Assembly (NCBI GenBank): GCA_016271365.2
Contig: CM057456.1
Location: forward strand, 660,017,501 to 660,081,500
DNA from: Neoceratodus forsteri
Lineage: Eukaryota; Chordata; Ceratodontiformes; Ceratodontidae
Length of the DNA: 64,000 nucleotides
Direction of reading: 5' to 3'
In this document: one piece after another, positions 22,342 through 33,146 of the stretch
Layout: each line of letters starts with the position of its first letter
Numbering within the stretch: the stretch's first letter is position 1
The notes under the pieces: generated by a model
Seen by the model: the letters and a program-made list of their open reading frames with translations, nothing else
Databases searched by the model: none
What the model was told of the DNA's origin: nothing
Made by a program: the position numbers and the translations under genes

Positions 22342-22851
22342 TTTTTTTTTTTATCATTTAACATTTTTTGCCATCCCTCCGGACAGCTCCCATCTGACCG
22401 ACCACCCCCCAGCCCCATCACCCAGAATTGCCAGGGCTTACCATATGCCTGACCCAGGAGCAGAGCCTGCAGGGAGTCAGTCACCATCCTGCCACCAGCT
22501 TTTCCCTTTGTTTTTACCCCAGGACCCCAGGAGTGGACACGCATGCGTATGGAGGCACGCTTTAGTCCCATGACCCCAGTAATGGCCCCATTTCTCCCAC
22601 CCCAGGCCAAGCACCAGGCTCCTCCTAGCCTGTGTTGTCCCCAGCCTCCACCAGGTGGCAGCCATTAGCCAGAGGAAGCCCCTTACATCTCCCCGGAGTG
22701 GAGAGCTCGCCCATTGGCAGCTCCATCCAGCTCTACCCTCCCCCCCCGTTGCTGACCTCCAACAGACTGGGCTCGTTCGTAAACCCGGGTCGCCGGCATG
22801 CCGCAAGGTAAGGCATCCAGTGCCTCGGTCTTCAGCACCACCGGGCCGGCC
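22342..22851 (-). mobile_element. tRNA-derived SINE, about 510 bp, with 16-bp TSD
   Basis: Direct repeats attcctccttcaattt at 22326-22341 and 22852-22867 are perfect. The left end has a poly-T run, the A tail on the minus strand. The right end on the minus strand reads ggccggcccggtggtgctga, then a B-box-like gacccgggtttacgaac. Same family as 20806-21381 and 26401-26945. Confidence 0.9.
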
Positions 22852-22867
22852 ATTCCTCCTTCAATTT

Positions 22868-23620
22868 GAAATTACTTTTATACTTTTCTCTTACCACTTC
22901 AGGTCTTCTGTTCTGTCTGTGAGGTGACTCACTGCTAACATTTCTGGGGATGTGAGGAGATCTGCCAGTGCCACAGCCGCTGCGGTCAGGCCCACCTTGT
23001 AAAATTATCTTCCGTCACTGCCCATATCCATAATCGACCTCTTGAGACTCACTTTCCACATGTGGTGGGTCCTTTAGACCATCTGGTCTGGTGTACAGTA
23101 GAAAGAAATTGAGCCGCTGTTCTACAGCCATATTGTAGTACCCACGTTGGTGAACCATGTCGTGTCATGCAAGAGCGACAGCGTTGTGACAGTGATGCAC
23201 AAAACAACCTACGGCAGCCTGCCTCCAGTTAGCCCCACCCCCCTTACAACCTACTGTACTGCTGACTGGTTCCAGACATGCAAGGAAGAGGAGAAGGAGG
23301 AGGAGGAAAATTGTCTCACTCAGTCTGATGAGATGGTCGACTACTTCGCCTCCGGCGTAACTACCCAGCCCCCCACCCATCCTAAACCAAGTCTACAGCT
23401 GAGCAGCACCTGATGTTGTTGTATGCATAAAAAGGACCCAACCCCCATGGCAGTCAGCAGACATTGCACCACGCATGACTGTGATCTGACTACTGCTGCC
23501 TGGCTCAGGTTAAGGAAGGTATGTGTTTTTGTTGGCTTGAAGTTACGACTGAGCAACAGGTGATCTTCTGTCTTCCTGGTGATGGGGCCCGAGGGTTGGG
23601 GAGGTCGTGTCTTTGTGATC
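22868..23620 (+). other. Intron, no gene seen
   Basis: Moderately GC-rich intron. A gaggag-rich stretch at 23285-23310 creates a glutamate-rich ORF with no further support. Confidence 0.45.
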
Positions 23621-23628
23621 TTCTACCC

Positions 23629-24738
23629 CAGTGGTTGTCAACCTTTTTTGGTCTGGGGAGCCCTTGGCAGTCAGCCTTGTCAGGGACCCCCTATCAAAAA
23701 CGTACATTGATTGTATCGCGTTAATTGTTTGTCCATTTGTTATACTACTACACTTAATGGAGCACAACAATATTTCCTGAACTTTTTTGAGCGCCTATAT
23801 TCTGAAGTTGAAGAAGGTTCAGGCTGCACATGATCAGTTTGTCTTTTCTTGATAAATCTGTCCATTAATATTTATTACAACTACTGTTCTGCAATTGTCA
23901 AAAGAAAAAAATGCACTTAATAGTATTTGACAATTGCCAAAAGAAAACAAAAAAGTAATGTCACTTTTTTAACGAGCTGCTAGGTGCTGGGGGGTACCAT
24001 GACTTCTCTGGGATAACTAACAGTAGTGGACAATTGTCAAGGTGACTTATCTGTGATAACTAGCACTGTGCTGAACAGCAAATCATTTGCTTTATTCTTG
24101 TATTACCACGACTGCACTATGTAAATATATTTAAGCACCTTCAAAAATCGCTGCTGTAACACAGAACAGAGGCAAGAGGAGAGAGAGGAATCAGGCACGA
24201 GGAGCAGAAAGTGAGCCGCACGGAGTCATTCACTCCATTTAATCTAGTCAGGCAAATGATTGCCAGACAAAAAAAACTGATTTAACTAAACCTGATCAGT
24301 AGTTGGGTGTAATCGCAAATTGTGTGGCGAGGAGCAGAAAGCGGGCAGCACGTAGTGGGGAGTCATTAAATTAGTTTAATGCTGTCAGGAATGAGCAGCA
24401 AGAAAGAGGGAAGCATAGACTGGAGTGACATTCCCTTCAACTGTAGTAAGTGAGGCAAATGATTACTAAATAAAAAAAATAATAGGAATGAGCTGCAAAT
24501 CGGGAGCTGAAAGTGGGCAGCATGTAGTGAAGAGAGAGAGAGAGAGAGAAACATTCAGCAAGTGAATAACTGTTAATGTTGTGCTGCTAGTGTTACAGGC
24601 AAAACTAATTCCAGTTTGCTCGCTGCTGAAATTCCACCACAACGACATTTAAACTGTACCGTGCTTTGCCTTTGATTTTCCAAACTGTTCCGCAGATCCC
24701 CTGGCATGCGCTCATGGACCCCCGGTTGAAAACCACTG
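23629..24738. mobile_element. hAT-type DNA transposon, 1.1 kb, non-autonomous
   Basis: Left end CAGTGGTTGTCAACC (23629-23643) and right end GGTTGAAAACCACTG (24724-24738) are inverted repeats of the CAGTGGTT class typical of hAT elements. Flanking 8-bp repeats ttctaccc (23621-23628) and ctctaccc (24739-24746) differ at one base, as expected for an ageing 8-bp hAT target duplication. Inside are imperfect subrepeats around the motif gaggagcagaaag (about 24200, 24330 and 24500) and an AG microsatellite at 24533-24550. No transposase is encoded. Confidence 0.9.
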
Positions 24739-24954
24739 CTCTACCCCACCACTTTTCTCCAGTGTGAGCATTTGCAATAACGATCAGGGACCTCCCTGCC
24801 TCGCAACATCAGCTTCTCATCTGCATGCAAACTATTTAGAAGGGAGCGAGAGGCTGACGCTGTAATGACGGGGCGCTGCCTGATTGCAGCGGCCAAATCG
24901 TTTCAAGTTGGTGGCATGCTTGCAAACTAGTGTCAACGCCAGCGTACGCTGGCA

Positions 24955-25440
24955 TTCAATTTCAATTCAATTCAATCTTTATTTATATAAGGCGCCTTTC
25001 TGAAACCAAGGCACCTGTACAATACAAGATAAAACAATGAATAGTTAAAACAACATTAAAATTAAACTAAACAACAATATTCAAAAATCATTATAAGCTT
25101 TGCTAAAGAGATAGGTTTTTAAAGCTCCTTTAAAACTTTGGACAGTCAGGCAGTCTCGCACCTGATGAAGTAGAGAATTCCACAGGGTTGGGGCCATAAA
25201 ACTAAAAGATCTGGCCCCTGAAGTTCTCAAACGAACCCTGGGAATCTCTAGCAATCCCTCATCAGTGGATCGGAAAGAGCAGGGGGGAGAGTAGGGACAA
25301 AGGAGATCTTTCAGGTAAGCAAGTCCCTGATCGTGTAGGGCCTTATAGGTCAGCAGACCGACCTTGAAGGTGATTCACCAGCAAACTGGCAGCCAGTGCA
25401 GTCCACGGAGCACAGGCGTTATATGACTGGTGACACACAA
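24955..25440 (-). mobile_element. LINE 3' end (L2/Rex1-like), minus strand
   Basis: Begins with the tail ttcaattcaattcaatcttt (24959-24978) and continues with a 3' UTR-like region: caggcagtctcgcacctgat, gaaccctgggaatctctagc, ccttataggtcagcagaccg, aaactggcagccagtgcagt. These match the copy at 18240-18620 and the generic vertebrate L2/Rex1 3' region. The 5' truncation is at about 25440. Confidence 0.82.
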
Positions 25441-26400
25441 CCCAGCCCACAAAAGCAGTGGCGGCATTGGCCGCAACAGTGCCACACCTCCACAACCCGC
25501 TTCTCTCCTAAGCTGCCACAACATGTTTCTTGTGCATGCGCAAGCAAACATAAAAATAAGTTTCTTCTAGGAAAATGGCTTTCAAGTTCATTGCAATTCT
25601 TCTTTAAAACGGGTGGGAGTCCTGGCCAATGTTGCATCAGGTTAGAGGTGTAGCATGGTGGGGTAAGGTTAAGCCAAGCAAGGGAATAAAGACACAGTCA
25701 AAAAAACTTAAATTACTAAACTAGTTAAACAGTGTGATTCTGTGCCTTGGAATAATATATACAATAGTGGATGAGTAAACGTGCAAACAGCTATTTTTCT
25801 ATGAAGGGTTTTTGAGGACATCATAGACCTATTGTGTCTCTCTGATGTCATCAGAACCCCAAGACAGAAACAAACCCTTGTTACATAAATGGCTGTCTAC
25901 GAACTATTTCATATAGTATAAGGTTTTAAAAAATAAATTTAAAAAAATTGCCTTTTCAGAAGATTTACACTTTTTTTAAATGACAGAAATGCACCCTGCA
26001 TCCAGCTGTTGAAAACCACCACTGGATGTCACTTAGAGTATAGTTTTGCTAGTAAATAATCATAAATATAATTACATTTTTAAAAGACTCAGCTGCGCGT
26101 GCTAAATGATAATCCCATGTGCATGAGCTTCTGTTTATATCAGTAAGGATCAAAACTGAAGCAGTTACATGCAGGTTTGGTGTTTGCATAGTTTTCATTT
26201 TAAAAAGTAATCACATTTACAATGATTTATAGTACCGGTGAAAAGCTACCATATGTGACATCAGGTAGGTTTTCAGCAGCTAGGTGCAGGTGTTTCTTTT
26301 TTTTAAATAATAAAAAAGAAAGGATTTTATGTTTGGGGAGGGGGTTCTGTGCATCTGTGTGTCTGTGGATAGGGGCAAACAAAAGAATATTAAAAAAAGA
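25441..26400 (+). other. Intron, no gene seen
   Basis: AT-rich intron without recognisable elements; it ends at the SINE. Confidence 0.5.
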
Positions 26401-26945
26401 TCGACGGCCCGGTGGCGCTAGGGTTGAGGCCCTGGACGCCACACCTCGTACCACACCGGTGACCCAGGTTCGGGAATGGATTCAGATCGCTGGGGGTCAG
26501 TAGGGGCAGGAGAGGATTGAGCATCTGGAGGACTGCTCTCCTCTCCTGGGGTGGGTTAGGGTGATGCCTCACTCTGTAGCAGCCTCTGGGGGAGACTGGG
26601 AGCACTACAAGATGTGGCGCAACGTCAAGGGGTGCCAGGAAAAACACAGAAAAAATGGTGTCCGAGTGACTGGATGACGTCTGCTTGGATCCCGCCCTCC
26701 ACGGAGCCCCCGGAGAGCGGGCTCAGCAGCACCCAGGGCAGAGAAAAGGAATGCTGGAAAGGCAATTTCCCCCCAGAAGGAGGGACCCCCCTGACGATGG
26801 GTTACGTCGGGCTACCCTGGGCTGGCTGCAATATGGGATCAGGAAGCTGGCGCCGGGATGGGTTCAGAGTGGAGAATGGGGGAGTTCCTTGGCAGAAGGC
26901 CTGAAGGTGAGCCCGGTCAGCAAAAAAAAAAAAAAAAAAAAAAAA
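26401..26945 (+). mobile_element. tRNA-derived SINE, plus-strand copy
   Basis: The head cggcccggtggcgctagggt (from 26406) is followed by a B-box-like ggttcgggaatgg near 26467. A GC-rich body then ends in a 23-24-base A run (26922-26945). A short repeat, aaaaaagat, lies on both sides (near 26394 and 26938) and may be the target duplication, though the A tail blurs it. Same family as 62715-63275, the other plus-strand copy. Confidence 0.88.
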
Positions 26946-27060
26946 GATAGGTGGAAAAAGAGGGGGGCAGTCATCTAAATCTTTATAGTGTATGGAGACC
27001 CCTTGTTCCACATTGAACTGCATCCCAGTCAAAATGTTGTTATACCACAATTAAAAGTTT

Positions 27061-27348
27061 ATGGAATACTGTTACATCACACTGTGGTACAACAGTATCT
27101 TGGCTGTTTTTCAGCATGCACAAGACAGCACTTCCAGTATTGGAAAAACCGCCGTGGGCACATCTCAGTATTCAGACAGTCAATACTGTGACAGGATGGC
27201 ACCGGCAGTTTTTTCCAAGGTGGCTGAGGAGCACTTAAAATTCATTGATGAACAGCAAAATAAGCGAACCAAATGTAAAACTGCAAATGAGTATGTTTGT
27301 TTTTATGCCTTAATTTGTGAACGAGGGGTGTCCATACACTATATATAA
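27061..27348 (+). pseudogene. Possible Crypton-type tyrosine recombinase fragment
   Basis: A 95-codon open frame. From residue 46 it reads A-P-A-V-F-S-K-V-A-E-E-H-L, then D-E-Q-Q-N-K-R-T-K, then K-T-A-N-E-Y-V-C-F-Y. This pattern (charged helix, N-x-R/N-T, K-T/A, aromatic-rich helix) resembles the N-terminal SAM-like region of Crypton-derived DUF3504 proteins. The catalytic R, H-x-x-R and Y residues are absent because the frame ends. Flanking gtggtacaacag motifs suggest it lies in a larger element. Recognition is by pattern only, so confidence is low. Confidence 0.35.
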
Positions 27349-27369
27349 TACTGACTGGTTTCTGCTTTT

Positions 27370-27475
27370 AACCATCCTGTGCTGCCACCCTCGGGTTCTG
27401 ATTCCGTGAGGATCTCGAGCTTCACTCTCGAGGTCAAACGGAATCAGAACCCCTCTGTGGCAGCACAGGCTGGTT
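27370..27475. repeat. Long hairpin, about 48-bp arms
   Basis: Left arm aaccatcctgtgctgcca then gggttctgattccgt then ctcgag. Right arm ctcgag then acggaatcagaaccc then tggcagcacaggctggtt. The centre is only a few bases, so the sequence could extrude as a near-perfect cruciform. It lies 3' of the Crypton-like frame and 200 bases before a CR1 insertion. Confidence 0.85.
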
Positions 27476-27675
27476 GTACACAGTAGCCCAGCCAGTATTC
27501 TCTCTGTTGTAGTGTACCACAGTGTGGTACAACAGCATTATATGACCTTTGAACTGTGGTGCAACCACATTTAAGCTTGTATGAAGTTCCATGCAGCAGA
27601 AGGGCTAGCCATATACCATATAGATATCGTAGAAAGCTTTGATGAAGATTTCAGGACTACACATGTCTCTTCATC

Positions 27676-29142
27676 AGGTGTACTGGAGGACTGGAGGAAG
27701 GCAGATGTGATTCCTCTTCACAAATGTGGGAGCAAGGCAGAGGCAGGAAACTACAGACCTGTTAGCTTGACCTCAGTGGTAGGAAAAATGATGGAATCAC
27801 TTCTGAAAGAAAGAATTGTTGAGTACCTAGAGGCCAGCTGGGCACTGGACCCAAGGCAGCATGGATTCACAGCAGGAAAGTCTTGTCAGATGAATCTAAT
27901 AGGGTTCTTTGCCTGGGTAACCAAAGTAATAGAACAGGGAGGGGCTGTGGATATGGCCTACATAGACTTTAGCAAGGCATTTGACACAGTCCCATTCAAA
28001 AGATTAATATACAAGTTAGCCAGCCTAGGGGTGGGTCACAGGGTGGTAACCTGGGTAACAAGCTCACTGGACAACAGGACCCAGAGGGTAATAGTAAATG
28101 GAGTACACTCCGAAAGAAAGGGGGTCACTAGTAGGATACCACAGGGTTCAGTATTGGGACCTGTCCTCTTTAATGTCTTCATAGGTGACATTGCAGAGGG
28201 GCTAGAAGGAAAAGTATGCCTCTTTGCAGACGACACAAAGATCTGCAACAGGGTTGATACACAAGAAGGCGTACAAAGGATGAGAAGGGACTTGGCAAGG
28301 TTGGGGGAATGGTCAGAAATATGGCAGCTTAGATTCAATGCAAAAAAGTGCAAAGTAATGCACCTGGGAAACAAAAACCCAGCGGAAGAGTAAACAGTTG
28401 GGGGGGGGTAGTAAAAACAACACAAATGGAAAGGAACCTGGGGTAGTCATAACAGATAACTTAAAGGTAGGCAAGCAATGTGAGAAGGCAGTAAGGAGGG
28501 CTGGGGGATACTGGTATATATAGGGAGAGGCATCACCAGTAGAAAACAGGAAGTTGTTATTCCTCTGTACAGACAGTTGGTGAGACCCCATCTGGAGTAC
28601 TGCATACAGTTCTGGAGACCCCATCTCCCCAAGGACATAGACAGGATGGAGGCAGTCCAGAGAAGGGCAACTAAAATGGAGTAGGGTCTACAACAGAAGT
28701 CATACGAACAGAGACTAAAGGAGCTTAATATGTATACCCTGGAGGAAAGGAGGGAGAGGTGGGACATGATAGAAACTTTTAAGTACCTCAAGGAAATCAA
28801 CAAAGTCCAAGATGGGAGCATCTTTATGAAAAAGAGATGTACAAGAACAAAGGGGCATAATTTGAAAATAGAGGGAGAACGGCTCAGGGGCAACGTGATG
28901 AAATACTTTTTCACAGAGAGGGTGGTGGACGCATGGAACTGCCTTTCTGGGGAGGTTGTTGGGTCAAAAACAGTGGGGGAATTCAAGAATGCATGGGACA
29001 GACATAAGGCAATTTTAGTGAGGGTAGGAGGAAGTATGGTGTTGGGTAACTGGAAACTGCAGCTTATCTGATAGGTAGGAATTGGGCAGACTAGGTGAGC
29101 CAAGCAGTCCTTATCTGCCGCCAAAGTCTATGTTTCTATGTC
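27676..29142 (+). mobile_element. CR1-type LINE, 5'-truncated copy with RT
   Basis: The copy begins inside the RT domain and ends at 29142 with ccttatctgccgccaaagtc and tatgtttctatg, as in the copy at 12990-16138. A 27671-28393 frame keeps N-Y-R-P-V-S-L-T-S, C-Q-M-N-L-I, Y-I-D-F-S-K-A-F-D, I-P-Q-G-S-V-L-G-P and F-A-D-D. It stops at 28391, just before a G run (28400-28409) where the frame changes. The C-terminal part, 28730-29071, is open but separate. The copy is dead. Confidence 0.9.
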
Positions 29143-29526
29143 CTGACAATTACCTGAGGAAGAGGTCCGTTTGGCCCAGATAACTTCATAGTACAATATA
29201 ACATCTGTGTAAAGTTCTATGAAATGCATCATACTATACAATAAGTTTAGTTTTCTGAGGAACAATATGGCTGTTTACATTCCTTCTCAATAATCGCAAT
29301 ACCAGAAGGCAACATAGCTGTAGTTACAAGTGTGCAATTTGCAGGGTTACATATTCATATTTTCCTTCTATTGAATGGCACCTACTACAGTATGTCCTGT
29401 ACCACAGCATAAAAACTGTGCATTATGAAACTAACGAAAACTGTGTGCATGTACTTCAAATCCAGAGTCCACAGTGCCATCTCAGTTTTTACTTCTCAGT
29501 TGTACTTTGCGGCAAGTTGCACTCAT
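29143..29526 (+). other. Intron, no gene seen
   Basis: AT-rich intron between CR1 and the fold-back repeat. No element recognised apart from a single tgtaccacag motif like those near 27090 and 27520. Confidence 0.45.
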
Positions 29527-29940
29527 AGGCGCCGGCCGTAAGTAAATAAAAACAACTCCCTCTGACATAAACTGTCACAATTTCTTACTGTAGCAATTGC
29601 ACCTCGATTTAAAAAAAAAAAAAAAAAGAAAGCTTTCAGCAGCCGCAGGCGGCGGAACCCCTGGAGCAGACTGCACCTCATCCCAACCAGACGACCGCTG
29701 CTGAACACCTATGTATTTGATATAATTGCTGTGGCGAGAAAACACTCTCCAGCAATTATATAAAATAAAACATGGGGTGGTGTGTTTAATTTGAGATTTT
29801 ATACACACCCCCCCTCAGTGTTGGATGCTGAAATAAACCCCTTGAGTTTCGCTCGCGGGGTTTATGTAGCATCCAACACCTCAGGGGGTGTAAAATCTTG
29901 TTAAACACACCATCCCATGTAGTATTCTATATGTATTATT
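29527..29940. repeat. Fold-back dispersed repeat, copy 2
   Basis: Homologous to 4755-5149 along its length: cggtaagtaaat-like start, A run, agcagc motif, attgctgtggcgagaaaac, agcaattatataaaataaaa. It then has a nested palindrome at 29770-29920 whose outer arms are acatggggtggtgtgttt and aaacacaccatcccatgt. Both copies end in attctatatgta. Arm differences between copies are often compensated in the opposite arm, which suggests hairpin pairing matters or was gene-converted. Confidence 0.75.
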
Positions 29941-30065
29941 TCAGTAGCTTCGCCTTCTGCTCCCCGCCCCCTTAAGCATATTCTTTTTTAATCAGTTACT
30001 GATGGGAGGAGTCCCATTTTGCTTTCTCTGAACATTCTTGCTAAATAGGATTATTATTATTGCTA

Positions 30066-30112
30066 TGTTTTCATTTTTATTTATTTAGTTTTTGTTGACC
30101 GGGTAAGTGCAG
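30066..30112 (-). repeat. Short SINE or LINE 3' tail, minus strand
   Basis: tttttgttgaccgggtaag at 30088-30106, preceded by atttatttatttag, is the reverse complement of the 3' tail of the SINE at 37335-37772 (ttaccgggtcaacaaaaatt, then an aataaataaat end). Only the tail is present, as expected for a heavily 5'-truncated insertion of the SINE or its partner LINE. Confidence 0.55.
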
Positions 30113-30384
30113 TAGACAAAACATTGCCTATTATAAGGCATGACCCAAGAGATGCTTCAAAAGAAAAAGCGGCTCCAGCTTATGTTGTGCCAGTGTGAAA
30201 GTACAATCCAAACAGCAAAAAAGACACAGCACCAACACTTCAATAGCGTAATCTATATTTTACTCACATATGCGTGAAAAAGAGTAAAATGCAATGGCGC
30301 CATGCAAGGTGAAAACAGCTCCCAAACACACAAACAGTCTGACTGGTTTGGCGCTGAAAGCACCTCCTCTTGACCCAAGAGATT

Positions 30385-30715
30385 ACAGAACAATGGTACA
30401 ACAGCAGAACAATCAGGCAGTGGTAAACAATGCAGTGTACAGAACAATGGTACAACAGCAGAACAGTCAGGCAGTGGTAAACAATGCAGTGTACAGAACA
30501 ATGGTACAACAGCAGAATAATCAGGCAGTGGTAAACAATGAAGTGTACAGAACAATGGTACAATAGCAGAACAATCAGGCAGTGATAAACAATGCAGTGT
30601 ACAGAACAATGGTACAACAGCAGAACAATCAGGCAGTGGTAAACAATGCAGTGTACAGAACAATGGTACAACAGCAGAACAATCAGGCAGTGGTAAACGA
30701 TGCAGTGTACATAAC
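30385..30715. repeat. Minisatellite, 54-bp unit, 6 copies
   Basis: The unit acagaacaatggtacaacag then cagaacaatcaggcagtggt then aaacaatgcagtgt starts at 30385, 30439, 30493, 30547, 30601 and 30655. Because 54 is a multiple of 3, every frame without a stop stays open through the array on both strands. This produces repetitive ORFs with an 18-residue period that are best read as an artefact. Units differ at only one or two bases each, so amplification is recent. Confidence 0.95.
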
Positions 30716-31829
30716 ATTAGCTTTTGAACAATACAGTTCAGGAAGACATAAGTGCAAAACATGATACTTTGAGATTAAAAAGAGAGAAATAAGATCAGGT
30801 TGCTACAGTTTAGGAGAAATTCAGTGTAATAACCCAATCAGTGGAAAATTGGTGGGGTTGGGGGGGAGACACTAGGTAGGGAGGAGTTAGAAAACATGCA
30901 GGGTGAGAAAAGAGCAATAGCTGAGAGTCAGGTGCAGGTGCAGACACGAGTTGCTTAGGAACTTGTGATGTGCTTGCTTGAAACAAAAGTGGGACTGCGC
31001 AGCTCTGTGGTGAGATGGGAGAGCATTCCATCCAGTGTTTACCCCCTATTCGCTGATTGTTCCTCCTTCTTGTCCTCTTTACTTCAGCCATTCATGTCTC
31101 CTGACTGTTGACCTCGCAGCTCCTACCCCTCAACTCTGCACAGTTATGCCCAGGGAGTCACACTGCATGGGAAAAGCTCCCCCATAACTAGCCCAGATGC
31201 TGGAGAGACTTTGCCAGTTCCTGTCTTCAGCTGCAATGGCTACTTTGTGGATCACCATGGAGGAGCTTGGGTGGGATGCTGGAGCAAGTGATGTGGGGAA
31301 AGCTCTGTGACAGCATGAGTTAATCAAGAGCCTTTTTTTTCTTTCTAGTTTGTCAGTCCCCCACCTTCTAAACTCTGCAGCCTGTTCAGTGCCATGTATG
31401 ACTGGGGGAAGGGGCAGTACACTGTGCAGTCCCCCACAGCATGGGATGATGTCCCCAGCCCTCGAAAGGAGTTGCTCAGGTAGTACATGGACTCTCACCC
31501 ATTGGTATCTGGGAGTGCTGGCTCTGCAGCGCCACCTAGGCCATCCACAAGAAATGGTGCTACAAACCGCTGATACCACAGGGACATTATTCTTTTAAAC
31601 TGTACGTGGAAACTTCCCCTTATACCTGCGCCAACAACATCATGGCCAGTGTCAATGCACCAAACAATGTCAGATAGATCAGTATTGCAATGGACTAGAA
31701 TAGCACTTTCTCTGCAATATTTCTTTTGTATCAGATGTCAAACTAAATGTGAAAGCTGAGTCTGGACTAGCTGATCTGAACATCAGTTGGTGCCAAGAGT
31801 AGTAACTGTCGGTGTGTCATATTTCCCAG
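30716..31829 (+). other. Intron before second exon
   Basis: No gene recognised; ORFs of up to 149 codons here lack motifs. It ends with the acceptor gtcatatttcccag at 31816-31829. Confidence 0.55.
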
Positions 31830-32069
31830 GTATAATGTGATAGTAAACGCTTCCAACCGGATCAGCTCCTTTACGTCTGACATCTACCCCATCATCATTC
31901 AGAGGAAGGTAGTTGCCAATCGACTGGTAGCCGTTGCCTCTGCTCTGGTTTTCTCCACTGTCACTTTTGAGCTTAGGATAAATTCTGGCACGAATGTCAC
32001 ATATTTCTGGAACTTCGGGGATGGCAATATGAGAATTGGAGACAGCAAGGATTATCATGTCTATGACAG
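31830..32069 (+). CDS. PKD1L1: PKD1L1 exon: end of PKD 1 and most of PKD 2
   Basis: 240 bp, entering with one base that completes a split arginine codon and leaving with two (AG). The first residues (Y-N-V-I-V-N-A-S-N) close the first PKD domain. The second PKD domain then runs to its W-N-F-G-D-G motif near residue 68 and to H-V-Y-D-R. Potential N-glycosylation sites are N-A-S near residue 7 and N-V-T near residue 60, consistent with an extracellular or intraciliary ectodomain. The acceptor is tttcccag|G and the donor ACAG|GTGAGT, both strong. Upstream and downstream phases match the neighbouring exons exactly. Confidence 0.93.
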
Positions 32070-33056
32070 GTGAGTAGGAACCCCTTACAATATAAACTCT
32101 GGCTAGATTAGGCTCTTGCAGCTTCAAATGTGTGTGGCACCACTAGTGTGCTAACAAATCCTTTAGTTAAATTGAGGGAATCTCTTGTCTGTCTACTCCA
32201 GAAAGTTTAATACAAAAATGAAGACCTGGATGAGAAGAAACTCTTTTAAAAAAACACTGTAAGATAAGAAGGAGGAATTGAATTTCTGCCCAGTTTAACT
32301 GCCATAGCAAGTGAGATATTGTCAGAGACTAGCACCAAGAAGGAGAGCAGTGAATATCAAAATAAAAGAATATCAAACTTTTTAAAAACAAAATACAGTA
32401 CATTTAAGACCCCTGCCACACAGGTTATTCCAGAGAACCATCAACAACATTTTAGTATTTTACAATAACTAATTGAAAACAGATTTTGAATGACTACAGC
32501 TGTTTATTTCTAATTCCACAGCTACAGAATCACACAATAATAGTGGAGCAATAATTGCACTTATAAGTCTATGATCTAGAAACATGCAATCTGATTGCCC
32601 AGAAACTAGTACATATTCCATGCTAATGACCCTGAAGCCTCAATGCCACAAGAACAAACAAAAAGAAAAATGTTAAAACAGATTTTGTATTTATTTATTT
32701 ATTTTTTGAAATGGTTTCACTGGGTCAACATACAGAGATACAAAATAATCTTGTTTACAATGTGACCTGGGGATGAAGAGGTAGAGGATCACGTATGAAG
32801 AAAAATGCAGCATTAATATTTACAATATCTGAGAGTCTACCTATGGGGCACTATTATGGAATAGTGACCCCAATATTCAGAGATGGCCGACAGAGCAGCG
32901 CAGTCAGTAGCACTGAGTGGCACGTAGTGCATGGCTTGCTTTGAGCTACAGTATATTCAGACAGTATGCTGTAACAGAGCGTATTAACTGCCTGAAAATG
33001 GGGCCGTGCCAGCGCAGTGCAACGTGACTATGTGCTGCACTGACATAGCCCATGGC
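32070..33056 (+). other. Intron, no gene seen
   Basis: AT-rich. An A/T-rich tail-like stretch near 32690-32735 (tttatttatttattttttga then cactgggtcaac) resembles the SINE/LINE tail at 30066-30112, but weakly. Nothing else recognised. Confidence 0.5.
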
Positions 33057-33146
33057 TGAATATGGCCCACAGGGGAGCCAGCACGAGATAGTGCTGACCA
33101 AAATGGGATAGCTCCAGGGCTCCTGTGGGTCATATTCAGCCCTAGC
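33057..33146. repeat. Short inverted repeat in a MITE-like segment
   Basis: gctgaatatggcccacaggg then gagcc at 33057-33081 is mirrored by ggctcctgtgggtcatattc then agc near 33118-33142. The motif tgaatatggcc also appears at 33485-33495, and aatattcagagatggcc at about 32872. This suggests the wider 32830-33700 stretch is an old non-autonomous element. Ends not resolved. Confidence 0.5.

Noticed and set aside
22335..22806. Overlapping 90-130-codon ORFs
   Set aside because: They are frames through the GC-rich SINE at 22342-22851.
30253..30764. ORFs of 135-169 codons with an 18-residue repeat
   Set aside because: Direct product of the 54-bp minisatellite, open in several frames on both strands with no conserved flanking coding.
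31130..31579. 149-codon minus-strand ORF just upstream of an exon
   Set aside because: No motif and antisense to intron sequence; no evidence of a separate gene.
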